The translations under genes were made by a program, and so were the position numbers. A stretch of 64,000 nucleotides of DNA from contig JQIS01000001.1 of the NCBI GenBank assembly GCA_000830175.1, positions 283,482 to 347,481 of the forward strand. The letters run 5' to 3'. Position 1 is the stretch's first letter, and each line of letters starts with the position of its first letter. Positions 52,384 through 60,243 of the stretch are shown piece after piece. The stretch comes from Sulfurovum sp. FS08-3. Lineage in GTDB: Bacteria > Campylobacterota > Campylobacteria > Campylobacterales > Sulfurovaceae. The notes under the pieces are model-generated. The model had not been told where the DNA came from and ran no database searches. It was given only the letters and a program-made list of their open reading frames with translations.

Positions 52384-53655
52384 ATGAAACAACAAACTCT
52401 CGCTTTGCATGCAAGTTATGAAAAAGAGGCTCAAGGCACTATGGCAGTACCGCTCTACATGACAACCGCTTACGACTTTGGTTCGGCCGATTTTGCTGCA
52501 AGTAGCTTTAATTTGCAACAAGGAACCGATCATGTTTATACTCGTGTAGGCAATCCCACAACGGCTATTTTGGAGCGACGCTTTGCCACGATTGAAGGGG
52601 GTAGCGGGGCATTGGCTATCTCAAGTGGCATGGGGGCTATTTTTTATGCCGTACTTAATATCGCAGGGGCGGGAGATAACATTATCGTAGCTAGTAAACT
52701 CTACGGTGGTACGATTACGCTCTTTACTCAAACCCTTAAGCGACTAGGCATTGAGGCACGTTTTTACGATGTGCATAACCCCGACGAGATTACACCACTT
52801 ATTGATGAACATACAAAAGGTATCTTCTTTGAAACCATCTCCAATCCAAGCATTGACGTACCCGATATTGAAGCGATTGTGGCGATTGCTAATGCACACG
52901 GTATTTTAACCATTGCGGACAATACCGTAGCAACTCCCTTTTTGTGCCAACCGCTTTTGTTGGGCGTGGATGTAGTGGTACACAGTGCCAGTAAATACAC
53001 CACAGGTCAAGGATTGGCTATTGGTGGCTTGATGGTAGAACGCAACGATTTGGTAGCCAAAATCCTAGAAAATCCTCGTTATCCCTTTTTCAATGAACCC
53101 GAAACAAGTTATCATGGGCTTGTTTTTGCCAATTGCCCTGCAAGTGCCGTTTTGTTTACCTTTAGGGCTCGTATGATTTTATTGCGTGACACGGGAGCGG
53201 TTTTGAGTCCCTTTAACGCATGGCTCTTTATCCAAGGGCTAGAGACTCTATCGCTTAGAATGCAACAACACAGCCGTAGTGCTTTTGAGATAGCCAAATT
53301 TCTTGCAACGCATAGCCAAGTCAAAAAGGTAAACTACCCACTCCTTTCAAGTGATAGAAGCTATGCCAATGCCTCCAAATACCTCACCAAAGGGGCTAGT
53401 GGATTGGTGAGTTTTGAAGTAGAGAGCTTTGAAGTAGCCAAAAAGATACTTGATGGTGTCAAACTCTTCTCTATTGTTGCCAATATCGGCGATAGCAAAT
53501 CGATTATCAACCATTCAGCCTCAACAACGCACCAACAACTTAGCCCTCAAGAGCTTGAAAATGCAGGGATTAGTGCGGGACTTATTCGATTGAGCATTGG
53601 ATTGGAAGATACGCAAGATTTGATTGAGGATTTGGAACAAGCCTTAAGTGAGTAA
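52384..53655 (+). CDS. metY: O-acetylhomoserine sulfhydrylase
   Basis: 423 residues of the Cys/Met PLP family. TTAYDFGSADFAA, YTRVGNPTTAILERR, the PLP Lys K204 in HSASKYTTGQG and the C-terminal GLIRLSIGLEDTQDLIEDLEQAL. The length and ISNPSIDVPDIEAI fit MetY rather than MetB/MetC. It makes homocysteine from O-acetylhomoserine and sulfide, a direct route suited to a sulfur-oxidising lineage. Single-gene unit. Confidence 0.93.
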   Translation: MKQQTLALHASYEKEAQGTMAVPLYMTTAYDFGSADFAASSFNLQQGTDHVYTRVGNPTTAILERRFATIEGGSGALAISSGMGAIFYAVLNIAGAGDNIIVASKLYGGTITLFTQTLKRLGIEARFYDVHNPDEITPLIDEHTKGIFFETISNPSIDVPDIEAIVAIANAHGILTIADNTVATPFLCQPLLLGVDVVVHSASKYTTGQGLAIGGLMVERNDLVAKILENPRYPFFNEPETSYHGLVFANCPASAVLFTFRARMILLRDTGAVLSPFNAWLFIQGLETLSLRMQQHSRSAFEIAKFLATHSQVKKVNYPLLSSDRSYANASKYLTKGASGLVSFEVESFEVAKKILDGVKLFSIVANIGDSKSIINHSASTTHQQLSPQELENAGISAGLIRLSIGLEDTQDLIEDLEQALSE

Positions 53656-53701
53656 AATACTATTTTGAGTATTTTTTGATTTGCAAAGTAGGGTTTTATG
53701 C

Positions 53702-53707
53702 TATAAT
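53702..53707 (+). promoter_or_regulatory. -10 box of the thioredoxin-like gene
   Basis: TATAAT in TATGCTATAATCAAAGC, 40 bases before the chosen ATG. Confidence 0.5.
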
Positions 53708-53747
53708 CAAAGCATTAAAAAATTTTACAACCCCAATAGGCAAAACC

Positions 53748-54245
53748 ATGAACCCAAAAATCAAAAAGATACTCAAAGAGATAGTCTCAACGCTTCTTAT
53801 AGTTTTTGTTTTATCTTTGGTAGTCAATTACTTTCGTTCGCCCAAGCTTGATTCCAATACCCTCTCTCCCTTAGAGGCTACGCTTATAGATGGTTCGATA
53901 TGGAACAGCGAGGAGGTGAAAAAACCTTTGGTGGTTCACTTTTGGGCGACGTGGTGCAAGGTGTGTAAACTTGAAGCTAGTAACATTGATACGTTGGCAA
54001 AAGAGGCAAATGTTATCACTGTAGCGGTCAATAGCGGTAGCAATGAGGAGGTCAAAGCCTTTATGCGTGAGCGAGGCTTGTCGTTTAGAGTCATCAATGA
54101 CAAAGAGGGTGTTCTTGCACAAAAATTTAAAATCGAAGCTTTTCCTACGACTTTTATTTTTGATTCGAGCAAACAACTCTCCTCCACCCAAACAGGCTAC
54201 ACCACCCTAGCAGGACTCAAAGCCAGATTGGCACTTACACACTAA
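53748..54245 (+). CDS. TlpA/ResA-like membrane-anchored thiol-disulfide protein
   Basis: 165 residues from the ATG at 53748; the longer open frame covers the promoter. One N-terminal membrane anchor (IVSTLLIVFVLSLVVNYF) puts the thioredoxin domain in the periplasm. Active site WATWCKVCKLEA (CxxC) and the cis-Pro region FPTTFIFDSS are intact. Likely role: reducing periplasmic disulfides, for example in cytochrome c maturation or the pilin/secretin system. Followed by hldD 14 bases on. Confidence 0.88.
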   Translation: MNPKIKKILKEIVSTLLIVFVLSLVVNYFRSPKLDSNTLSPLEATLIDGSIWNSEEVKKPLVVHFWATWCKVCKLEASNIDTLAKEANVITVAVNSGSNEEVKAFMRERGLSFRVINDKEGVLAQKFKIEAFPTTFIFDSSKQLSSTQTGYTTLAGLKARLALTH

Positions 54246-54259
54246 AATAAGGAGAGGCG

Positions 54260-55264
54260 ATGCACTACAGCGATAGAGATTTCAATACCAAAACCATTTT
54301 GATTACAGGAGGAGCGGGTTTTATCGGTTCTAATTTGGCACTCTATTTCCAAAACCACTACCCCCATGCCACCGTTATCGTCTTCGATAGCTTCCGAAAC
54401 GGTGAGAAGCTTAGCAACGGAAACCTCAAAAGCTTTGGGCATTATCACAATCTATTGGGTTTTAAAGGCATCGTCATAAGCGGTGATATTAACGACAAAG
54501 CAGCACTTGAAGCACTCCAAAACAACTATCGCTTTGATTACATCTTCCATCAAGCCGCTATTAGCGACACGACTGCCCATGAGCAAGATTTGATGATAGC
54601 TACCAATGTCAATGCCTATGAAGCGTTGCTCAAAATCGCCATCAACCACGGTGCTAATATGGTCTATGCCTCTTCGGCTGCTGCTTATGGCGATAGCAAT
54701 CGATTTGAAGTGGGATACGAATCGCCCAATAATCTCTATGGATTTTCCAAGGTGATGATGGATAATGTCACCTATCGCTACCTTCAAAAAGGGGTCAATA
54801 TCTCTATCGTGGGATTGCGTTATTTTAATGTCTATGGCGAACGAGAGATGCACAAAAACACAACCGCTTCGATGGTGTTGCAGTTTGGATTGCAGATTTT
54901 GCAGGGCAAAACCCCACGCCTTTTTGAGGGCAGTGATAAGATTTTGAGAGATTTTATCTATATCGACGATGTGATACAAGCCAATATTTTAGCCACACAT
55001 CCCAAACAAAGCGGTGTTTACAATGTCGGTACGGGCAAAGCACGCAGTTTTGAAGATATTGTGGATATTTTACAACTCCAATTGAGCATAAACAACGGCA
55101 AAACTTACATTCCAAACCCCTATATTGGAGCTTATCAATTCTTCACCCAAGCCGATATCCAAACTAGCAAAACCAACTTAAATTATGCCCCACGCTTTAG
55201 CCTAGAAGAGGGTATCAAAGCCTACTTGCCCCACATTCAACAACTCCACAACACCAGTGCCTAG
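54260..55264 (+). CDS. hldD: ADP-L-glycero-D-manno-heptose 6-epimerase
   Basis: 334 residues. NAD site ILITGGAGFIGSNLA, DYIFHQAAISDTT, the catalytic YGFSK Tyr/Lys, and the specific end NPYIGAYQFFTQADIQTSKTNL. It makes the heptose donor of the LPS inner core. Other heptose genes (hldE, gmhA, gmhB, waaC) commonly follow in this phylum but are not here: the next 2.5 kb is the foreign segment, which may have interrupted the cluster. Codon use is host-like with CGC, CGT and CGA Arg codons. Confidence 0.92.
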   Translation: MHYSDRDFNTKTILITGGAGFIGSNLALYFQNHYPHATVIVFDSFRNGEKLSNGNLKSFGHYHNLLGFKGIVISGDINDKAALEALQNNYRFDYIFHQAAISDTTAHEQDLMIATNVNAYEALLKIAINHGANMVYASSAAAYGDSNRFEVGYESPNNLYGFSKVMMDNVTYRYLQKGVNISIVGLRYFNVYGEREMHKNTTASMVLQFGLQILQGKTPRLFEGSDKILRDFIYIDDVIQANILATHPKQSGVYNVGTGKARSFEDIVDILQLQLSINNGKTYIPNPYIGAYQFFTQADIQTSKTNLNYAPRFSLEEGIKAYLPHIQQLHNTSA

Positions 55265-55338
55265 GGTTGGGTAATATTTAAGATTGTAGCATTCCCATAA
55301 GAGGCACAAGCCAAATCCCTCCATAACCTAAAATAGAG

Positions 55339-55344
55339 TATAAT
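55339..55344 (+). promoter_or_regulatory. -10 box ahead of the foreign segment
   Basis: TATAAT in AGAGTATAATCAAAATC, in host-like sequence after hldD. In the uninterrupted genome it would have driven a gene that is no longer next to it; now it points into the AT-rich segment. Confidence 0.45.
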
Positions 55345-55453
55345 CAAAATCATTTCACAACAAAGATAGCATCATAGAGAAAAACATCACTTATGGATAC
55401 GATTGGTAACAGGAGGAGCTAACCGATTAGCCTGTTTACTAAATTTAAAAAAT

Positions 55454-56134
55454 ATGGAAAATGAAAAAGAGTTTCCTTTAGATGCATTATTTTGTGATAA
55501 TATTAAAGGACAAGAACCAAAACTTGAAGTTGTTAAAATACCTTCAGTAGATACAGAGCAAATCTTAGGAGAACCAATGAAAAAACCAGTTTTGAATATA
55601 AAAGACCTTACACCAGAAGTTAAACAATATATGATGTTTCTTGCTTCAGTAGTTGCTTTGACTTCCACTCCTGCCCAAGCAGATGTTGGAAAATTTGATC
55701 ATGCTGGAGTGATGAAAAAATGTGACAAAAATGGAGATAGTAAAATACAAAAAGGTTTTGAAAAAACTTGTTATTTAGGATTTAGAAAAGAATATACTGA
55801 TAGTCTTATGACTCCTTTTGAAATACAATTAAGAGATGGAGCTAAGAACAATCCAAATCATATTGATAATTTGACACTAGAACAACTTGAAGAGAGAATC
55901 AAAATAATTGAAGAAGAAAAAAGACAAAGAGATGCTAATATAACTAAACAAAATGAAAATATAGCTAAACAAAATGAAAATATAGCTAAACAAAATGAAA
56001 ATATAGCTAGACTTGATGCAGAAGGAAACAGACTTGATGCAGAAGGAAACAGACTTGATGCAAATATTAATTTAGCAAGAAAATTAAATAAAAAATATAG
56101 TGGTGGGCTTCCAACTTATTATAAAAAAGACTAA
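55454..56134 (+). CDS. Foreign-looking protein with EF-hand-like loop and repeated coiled-coil units
   Basis: 226 residues from the ATG at 55454. A longer frame from a TTG at 55403 would include a CGA codon and no start signal. From 55454 on all nine Arg codons are AGA, unlike the host. There is a hydrophobic stretch YMMFLASVVALTSTPAQADV (about 66-85) that could be a signal or anchor after a long N-tail, then DKNGDSKIQKGF, an EF-hand-like loop. The end has three copies of AKQNENI-type and two of RLDAEGN-type units. No in-frame TGA. Likely same donor as the next ORF; family unknown. Confidence 0.6.
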   Translation: MENEKEFPLDALFCDNIKGQEPKLEVVKIPSVDTEQILGEPMKKPVLNIKDLTPEVKQYMMFLASVVALTSTPAQADVGKFDHAGVMKKCDKNGDSKIQKGFEKTCYLGFRKEYTDSLMTPFEIQLRDGAKNNPNHIDNLTLEQLEERIKIIEEEKRQRDANITKQNENIAKQNENIAKQNENIARLDAEGNRLDAEGNRLDANINLARKLNKKYSGGLPTYYKKD

Positions 56135-56161
56135 TTTTTGCAAAATATTTTAATATATGAT

Positions 56162-56193
56162 AAAGTATTATAAATTTTTATTTATAATACTTT
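56162..56193. terminator. Perfect 14-bp AT hairpin with U-tract between the two foreign ORFs
   Basis: AAAGTATTATAAAT pairs exactly with ATTTATAATACTTT around a TTTT loop, followed by TTT. It is a terminator-like structure for the first ORF, ending three bases before the ATG of the second. No host terminator in the window is this AT-rich. Confidence 0.6.
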
Positions 56194-56196
56194 TTT

Positions 56197-57828
56197 ATGC
56201 TTGAAAGTAACTCAACTAAACCTTTAGAAACACAAATAAATCTTTCTCCTACAGAAAAAGAGGCTTTAAAGGTGGAAAAAACTCAAAAAGATAAGCAAAA
56301 TTTAGAACAATGAACTCAGTGAGACAAAGACAAAAAAGAGCAGTTAGGTGCAATTGGATGGATGGATAATTTGGAAGAAACTACTGATATTTGAGATATT
56401 CCAAAAGATTTAGCAAAAAGAATTCAAATTTTTGCCAAAAATCATCCTCAAGATTTCAAAAAATTTCAAAAAGTGATAGGGGATATTTCTGAAATAATGG
56501 ATGCTCAATTGTTTAAAGATACTTTTTTGATAGCAGAAAAAGATGTAAAAATAGAAAAAATAACAGAATTACAAAATGAAAATGAAAAATTAAAAGAGAT
56601 AGGAAATAAAAATCAAAAAATAGAAAATACAAATCAAAAAATAGAAAATACAAAAAAAGAAAAAAACAATACAAGAAAAGAAAAAAACAATACAAAAGAA
56701 GAAAAAAACAATACAAAAGAAGAAATAGAAGAAAAGGAGTTTAATACTCTTTATAAAAATTATAAAAATGTAGCAAATATTTTGAGTTGAAATGCAAATG
56801 CAGGGGAGTTTTTGAGATTGATATCTCAAATAGATAAAAATGGATGAAAGTTAAATCCAGAAAATGCAATAAAATTAGATAAAGCAATTGACTCTATTAA
56901 AAATCCAAAAAATTTAAAACAAATTGCAAAAGAGTTAAAAGCAGAGTCTCCTCAAAAATATCAAACTTTTAGAAAAGCAGTGAGTTTTGACCCACAAATA
57001 GCAATGATGCTAGATAGTTTTGAGGCAAAAAGTACTGGAGTGCCTTGAAGGGCTATTGTGGATATCAATGCTGGAGTGAGTGGGGAAAAGTGAGATGTGG
57101 ATGGTGATAATGTGAGTTTTGATAAAGATGGTGCTACAATTAATACAAATAAAGGTGAGACTACTATTGCTTTGAATGGGAGTGATTACAAAATGAGCTC
57201 AAAACCTTGAGAAGCCAATGAAAATCTGGAAAAAGCTAAAAAGGTGCAAGAGGAGAATAATAAAAAAATAGAACCTTTAGAAAAAAGTATTTTTGGATTA
57301 AAAGGTTTGATTGATTTTGTGAGACAAAATTTGACTAAATTTGAAGAGATAAAAAAGAGTTTGAGTAATATTTGAGATAAATTTTATGATAATTTTTCAA
57401 ATGAAGAGAAGACAAAAGTGCAAAGTATTGTAGCAAATTCTAGTAGTGCAGAGGATTTGATAGCCAAAATCACTGCTTTTAAAACTGAATTTGAAGAAGA
57501 TAAAAAGAAACTAGAAGATAAAGCTAAAAAAGATATAGAAGAGATAGTGGAACAAAATGCACAAGAGGTGAGTGAAAAAAGAGAAAAACAAAAAGAGATT
57601 TTGCAGTTTTTGAAAAAAATAGGTTTTGATTTATTGCCAAAAGATGCAACTGATTATGTAATTGCTAGAATCAAAAATGGTGCTATTCCAAATGTTTTGG
57701 GTTTGGAGAAGGGAAATATAGATTTAGCAAAAGGACATTTTGGGGAGAGTTTGCTAGATAAAGATGGAATTGCATGGAAACAAAATTTGGTGAATTTTAT
57801 GAATGTGGTTTTGTATAATTGGAGGTAA
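56197..57828 (+). CDS. Recoded ORF: TGA read as an amino acid, most likely glycine (genetic code 25)
   Basis: 544 codons in one frame, ATG at 56197 to TAA at 57826-57828. Nine TGA codons fall in frame: 56311, 56320, 56392, 56788, 56845, 57046, 57091, 57208 and 57373. No TAA or TAG interrupts it. With TGA as Gly the contexts read P-G, K-G-D, I-G-D, S-G-N, giving 31 Gly (about 6 percent); as Trp they would give 12 Trp (2 percent), odd for a Lys/Glu/Asn-rich protein. All nine Arg codons are AGA or AGG. The product is helical, with NNTKEEK-type repeats and a DKNG loop. In the host it cannot be translated whole. Function unknown. Confidence 0.85.
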
Positions 57829-57829
57829 G

Positions 57830-57936
57830 ACCCCCCTTCAGATACCTACGGCACCTAATAGTTGAAAGTGTGCTGCTATGTTCCCATCCTGACACAGTCC
57901 TTCCAAATACCATCGCATAGGTCTAAAAGGAGGCAC
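57830..57936 (-). ncRNA. ffs: Signal recognition particle RNA (4.5S, small type)
   Basis: On the minus strand the conserved core reads GTCAGG-ATG-GGAA-CAT-AGCAGC: the GGAA tetraloop (57881-57884), a three-pair stem and the asymmetric CAGG/AGCAGC loop that bind Ffh. GTGT/ACAC extends the helix. The outer ends CCTCCTTTTAGACC and GGTATCTGAAGGGGGG pair, so the RNA is complete and of the ~105-base small type without Alu domain. Its 3' end meets the stop codon of the recoded ORF within one or two bases, so the foreign segment starts right where the RNA gene ends. TAGCAATACT upstream may be its -10 region. Confidence 0.88.
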
Positions 57937-58055
57937 TCAAAGTATTGCTACAATACTCTCAATGCCTTCTTTGCTTGTGGAATTGAGATTATAGCCAATT
58001 TCTTTTAAAGTTGCAAGACAAATGCACGATTTTGATAGTTTAAGCATTAAGCCCT

Positions 58056-58061
58056 TATAAT
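58056..58061 (+). promoter_or_regulatory. -10 box of the RDD gene
   Basis: TATAAT in GCCCTTATAATACGCC, 29 bases before the ATG. The gap 57937-58089 thus carries divergent promoters, one for the SRP RNA and one for this operon. Confidence 0.55.
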
Positions 58062-58089
58062 ACGCCATCAAGCAAACCAAAGGCAACCC

Positions 58090-58569
58090 ATGGCACACAA
58101 GAGATTTAGAACCGTTAAAAAAGGGAGTACCCCAACCCAAAAACCCCAACCCAATCAACCCCGACGCCCCGCCATTGCCTCTATCGTGGATAGAATCAAA
58201 GCCTTAATCACCGATTTGTTTATGCTTCTTATGCCTATCCTCTATGTCGTTTTTTATATGGTCATGGGAAGCCGTGAAGCCTTTGCACAGCATCAAGCGA
58301 TGGGATGGGTCTATATCATCGTACCCCACTTTATCATCGTGACACTCTTTTTGTGGAAAAAGCAACAAACCCCAGGGGCCAAAGCCTACAACATCCTACT
58401 TGTCGATAGAGCAGGAGAACGCCCCACGCTAGGAGCTATAGTACTACGATACTACACCCAACTTTTGGGCTTTTTGACTATTGTTGGAATCTTTTTACCT
58501 CTCTTTCGCAAAGATAAAAAATCGCTTCATGATCTTCTCTCTGCTACGCACTTTGTATCGTTAGATTGA
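58090..58569 (+). CDS. RDD family membrane protein
   Basis: 159 residues. A basic, Pro-rich start (about 1-30), then the RDD motif region ASIVDRIKALITDLFML with R and D pairs, three membrane helices and the closing FRKDKKSLHDLLSATHFV. RDD proteins are small, some with sodium/proton antiport activity; role here unknown. Stops with TGA, immediately followed by the MFS gene. Confidence 0.85.
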   Translation: MAHKRFRTVKKGSTPTQKPQPNQPRRPAIASIVDRIKALITDLFMLLMPILYVVFYMVMGSREAFAQHQAMGWVYIIVPHFIIVTLFLWKKQQTPGAKAYNILLVDRAGERPTLGAIVLRYYTQLLGFLTIVGIFLPLFRKDKKSLHDLLSATHFVSLD

Positions 58570-58572
58570 TTG

Positions 58573-59670
58573 ATGATTTACGCCCTTAGCCTCTTTTATC
58601 TTTTTTACTTTGCCCTTGTGGGTGTCTATGTCATCTTTATGCCCAAAGCGTTACTAAGCCTTGGATACAGCGAAGCCGATGTAGGCATTGTCTTTGCTGC
58701 TGCACCTTTGATGCGGTTTTTGATACCTTTTTTGTTTAAAAAGTACTTTGTATTAAACACTGCTATCTTTGTTGGCTCTTTGATTGTGACCTTTGGGGGA
58801 ACCTTGCTTATCGCTCTATGGGTCCATAACTTTTGGCTCTACTTGGTAGCCAATCTTATCTTTGGGGGTGCTATGGGTGTCGTGTTGCCCTATGTCGAAT
58901 CGGTAGCGTTGGACAAACTTTCACGCACCAAATACGGCAAAGTTCGCCTCTTTGGCTCGATTGGTTTTATGCTTGTTGCTTTGTGGCTAGGCAAAGTTTT
59001 GGTTGATTTTGAAGATGTTTTTATCTATCTTATCGCTAGTGCTTTTTTGACTTTGCTTATGGGCTACTGGACAAGTCGATACGATGAGACAATGCACAAT
59101 GAATCCAAAGAGCAAAACGCAACTTTTTCCATCTTCCAACATCGCTACTTTTGGCTCTCGGCTTTGCTCATGCAAATAGGCTTTGGAGGCTTTTACAACT
59201 TCTTTACCATCTATGAAACCTCACACGCAATCTCGTTGGAGATGACAAGCCAGATGTGGAGCTTTGGGGTACTTTGCGAAATAGCCATGCTCTACTTTCA
59301 AGGACCCCTCTTGGAGCGAAATTTGCTCACCATTATCAAAATATCCATCTTTTTGACGGCTATTCGGTGGCTATTACTCTACCTCTATCCTACCTCTGAA
59401 ATCATGGCATTTGTGTCTCAAAGCTTCCACGCCTTTAGCTTCGCTCTCTACCACAGTGCTGCTATTACCTATATCTTCATGCTCTATACCCAAAAGCGAC
59501 TGGCACAACAGTTTTTTTTGGGCATTGCCTTTGGACTTGGCGGAAGCCTTGGTGCATTGTTGGCGGGATGGGTTTATGGCGAATACCTCTTTTTGATTGA
59601 AGCTTCTATCACGCTTGTAGCCTTTGGTGTACTCTTTTTGCACAACGACACAAAACCTCACATTACCTAA
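58573..59670 (+). CDS. MFS transporter (MFS_1-like)
   Basis: 365 residues from the ATG at 58573; a TTG one codon earlier directly follows the RDD stop. About eleven to twelve membrane helices. LVDRAGE-type loops are absent; instead [27 protein letters not shown] between TM4 and TM5 matches the sugar/nucleoside-like MFS_1_like group (3-phenylpropionate and LacY relatives). Substrate unknown. Overlaps the ruvC end by eight bases, convergent. Confidence 0.8.
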   Translation: MIYALSLFYLFYFALVGVYVIFMPKALLSLGYSEADVGIVFAAAPLMRFLIPFLFKKYFVLNTAIFVGSLIVTFGGTLLIALWVHNFWLYLVANLIFGGAMGVVLPYVESVALDKLSRTKYGKVRLFGSIGFMLVALWLGKVLVDFEDVFIYLIASAFLTLLMGYWTSRYDETMHNESKEQNATFSIFQHRYFWLSALLMQIGFGGFYNFFTIYETSHAISLEMTSQMWSFGVLCEIAMLYFQGPLLERNLLTIIKISIFLTAIRWLLLYLYPTSEIMAFVSQSFHAFSFALYHSAAITYIFMLYTQKRLAQQFFLGIAFGLGGSLGALLAGWVYGEYLFLIEASITLVAFGVLFLHNDTKPHIT

Positions 59671-60136
59671 TAGCAATACGCTGGGCGTGGGTGATTGCTA
59701 GTGCCATGGCATCGGTAATATCGTAGGGTTTAATCTCTTTTTTGATTCCCAATATGTGTCTAACCATAAAGGATACCTGCTCTTTGGTCGCTTTGGCTTT
59801 GCCTGTGAGGGATTTTTTGACTTGCAAGGGAGTGTATTCATAGAAGTAGCCCACCTCTTGCAAAATTTTGAGCGACAAAGCACCACGAAACTGAGCCAAC
59901 TTTAAAACCGTCTTAGGATTGTGAGCATAAAAAATATCCTCTATCGCCACCTCATCGACGGGGTGAGATTTGAGTACAATATCCAATCCCTCTACCAACT
60001 CTACGATTTGTTCTTGTAAGTTTGTGGCTTTGATTTTAATAATACCCGCTTCAAGAAGTGAATAACTTCGCTTCTCAACTTTGAGTATGCAATAGCCTAA
60101 ATTACGGCTTCCTGGGTCTATCCCTAATAGATTCAT
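59663..60136 (-). CDS. ruvC: Crossover junction endodeoxyribonuclease RuvC
   Basis: 157 residues. The catalytic acidic residues are seen in [11 protein letters not shown] (Asp7), [15 protein letters not shown] (Glu), and the C-terminal [12 protein letters not shown] Asp pair. It cuts Holliday junctions after RuvAB migration. The ruvC-dnaA neighbourhood is typical of this phylum. Confidence 0.95.
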   Translation of the reverse strand: MNLLGIDPGSRNLGYCILKVEKRSYSLLEAGIIKIKATNLQEQIVELVEGLDIVLKSHPVDEVAIEDIFYAHNPKTVLKLAQFRGALSLKILQEVGYFYEYTPLQVKKSLTGKAKATKEQVSFMVRHILGIKKEIKPYDITDAMALAITHAQRIAIR

Positions 60137-60243
60137 TCACATCTCTTTTCACATAGTGAATAGTTTTTTTCAACCCTCACTTTTGCCCATATTTTAGCTA
60201 AATTAAGATAAAATTACCAAAACTTATTCACATTAGGTACTTT
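60133..60243. other. oriC: Origin region part 1 (oriC1), ruvC-dnaA intergenic
   Basis: DnaA-box-like sequences: TCATTCACA (60133-60141), TTTTCACA (60146-60153), GTGAAT (60156-60161, reverse) and TTATTCACA (60224-60232). The first matches the Helicobacter TCATTCAC consensus. These boxes also lie in the dnaA promoter, so DnaA may control its own gene. Confidence 0.65.

Noticed and set aside
56197-57828. Nine TGA codons as selenocysteine sites
   Set aside because: The protein is Lys/Glu/Asn-rich with no redox-type motif around the TGAs, no SECIS-like hairpin follows them, and nine Sec residues would be exceptional.
56197-57828. Separate small standard-code genes at 56473-56790 and 57418-57828
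   Set aside because: They lie in one frame with each other, with the ATG at 56197 and the final TAA, and are joined by coding-like sequence broken only by TGA. They are fragments of one recoded ORF.
57937-58158. Minus-strand 73-codon frame next to ffs
   Set aside because: It overlaps the start of the RDD gene and the SRP RNA promoter region, ends just upstream of the RNA and has no start signal; likely chance.
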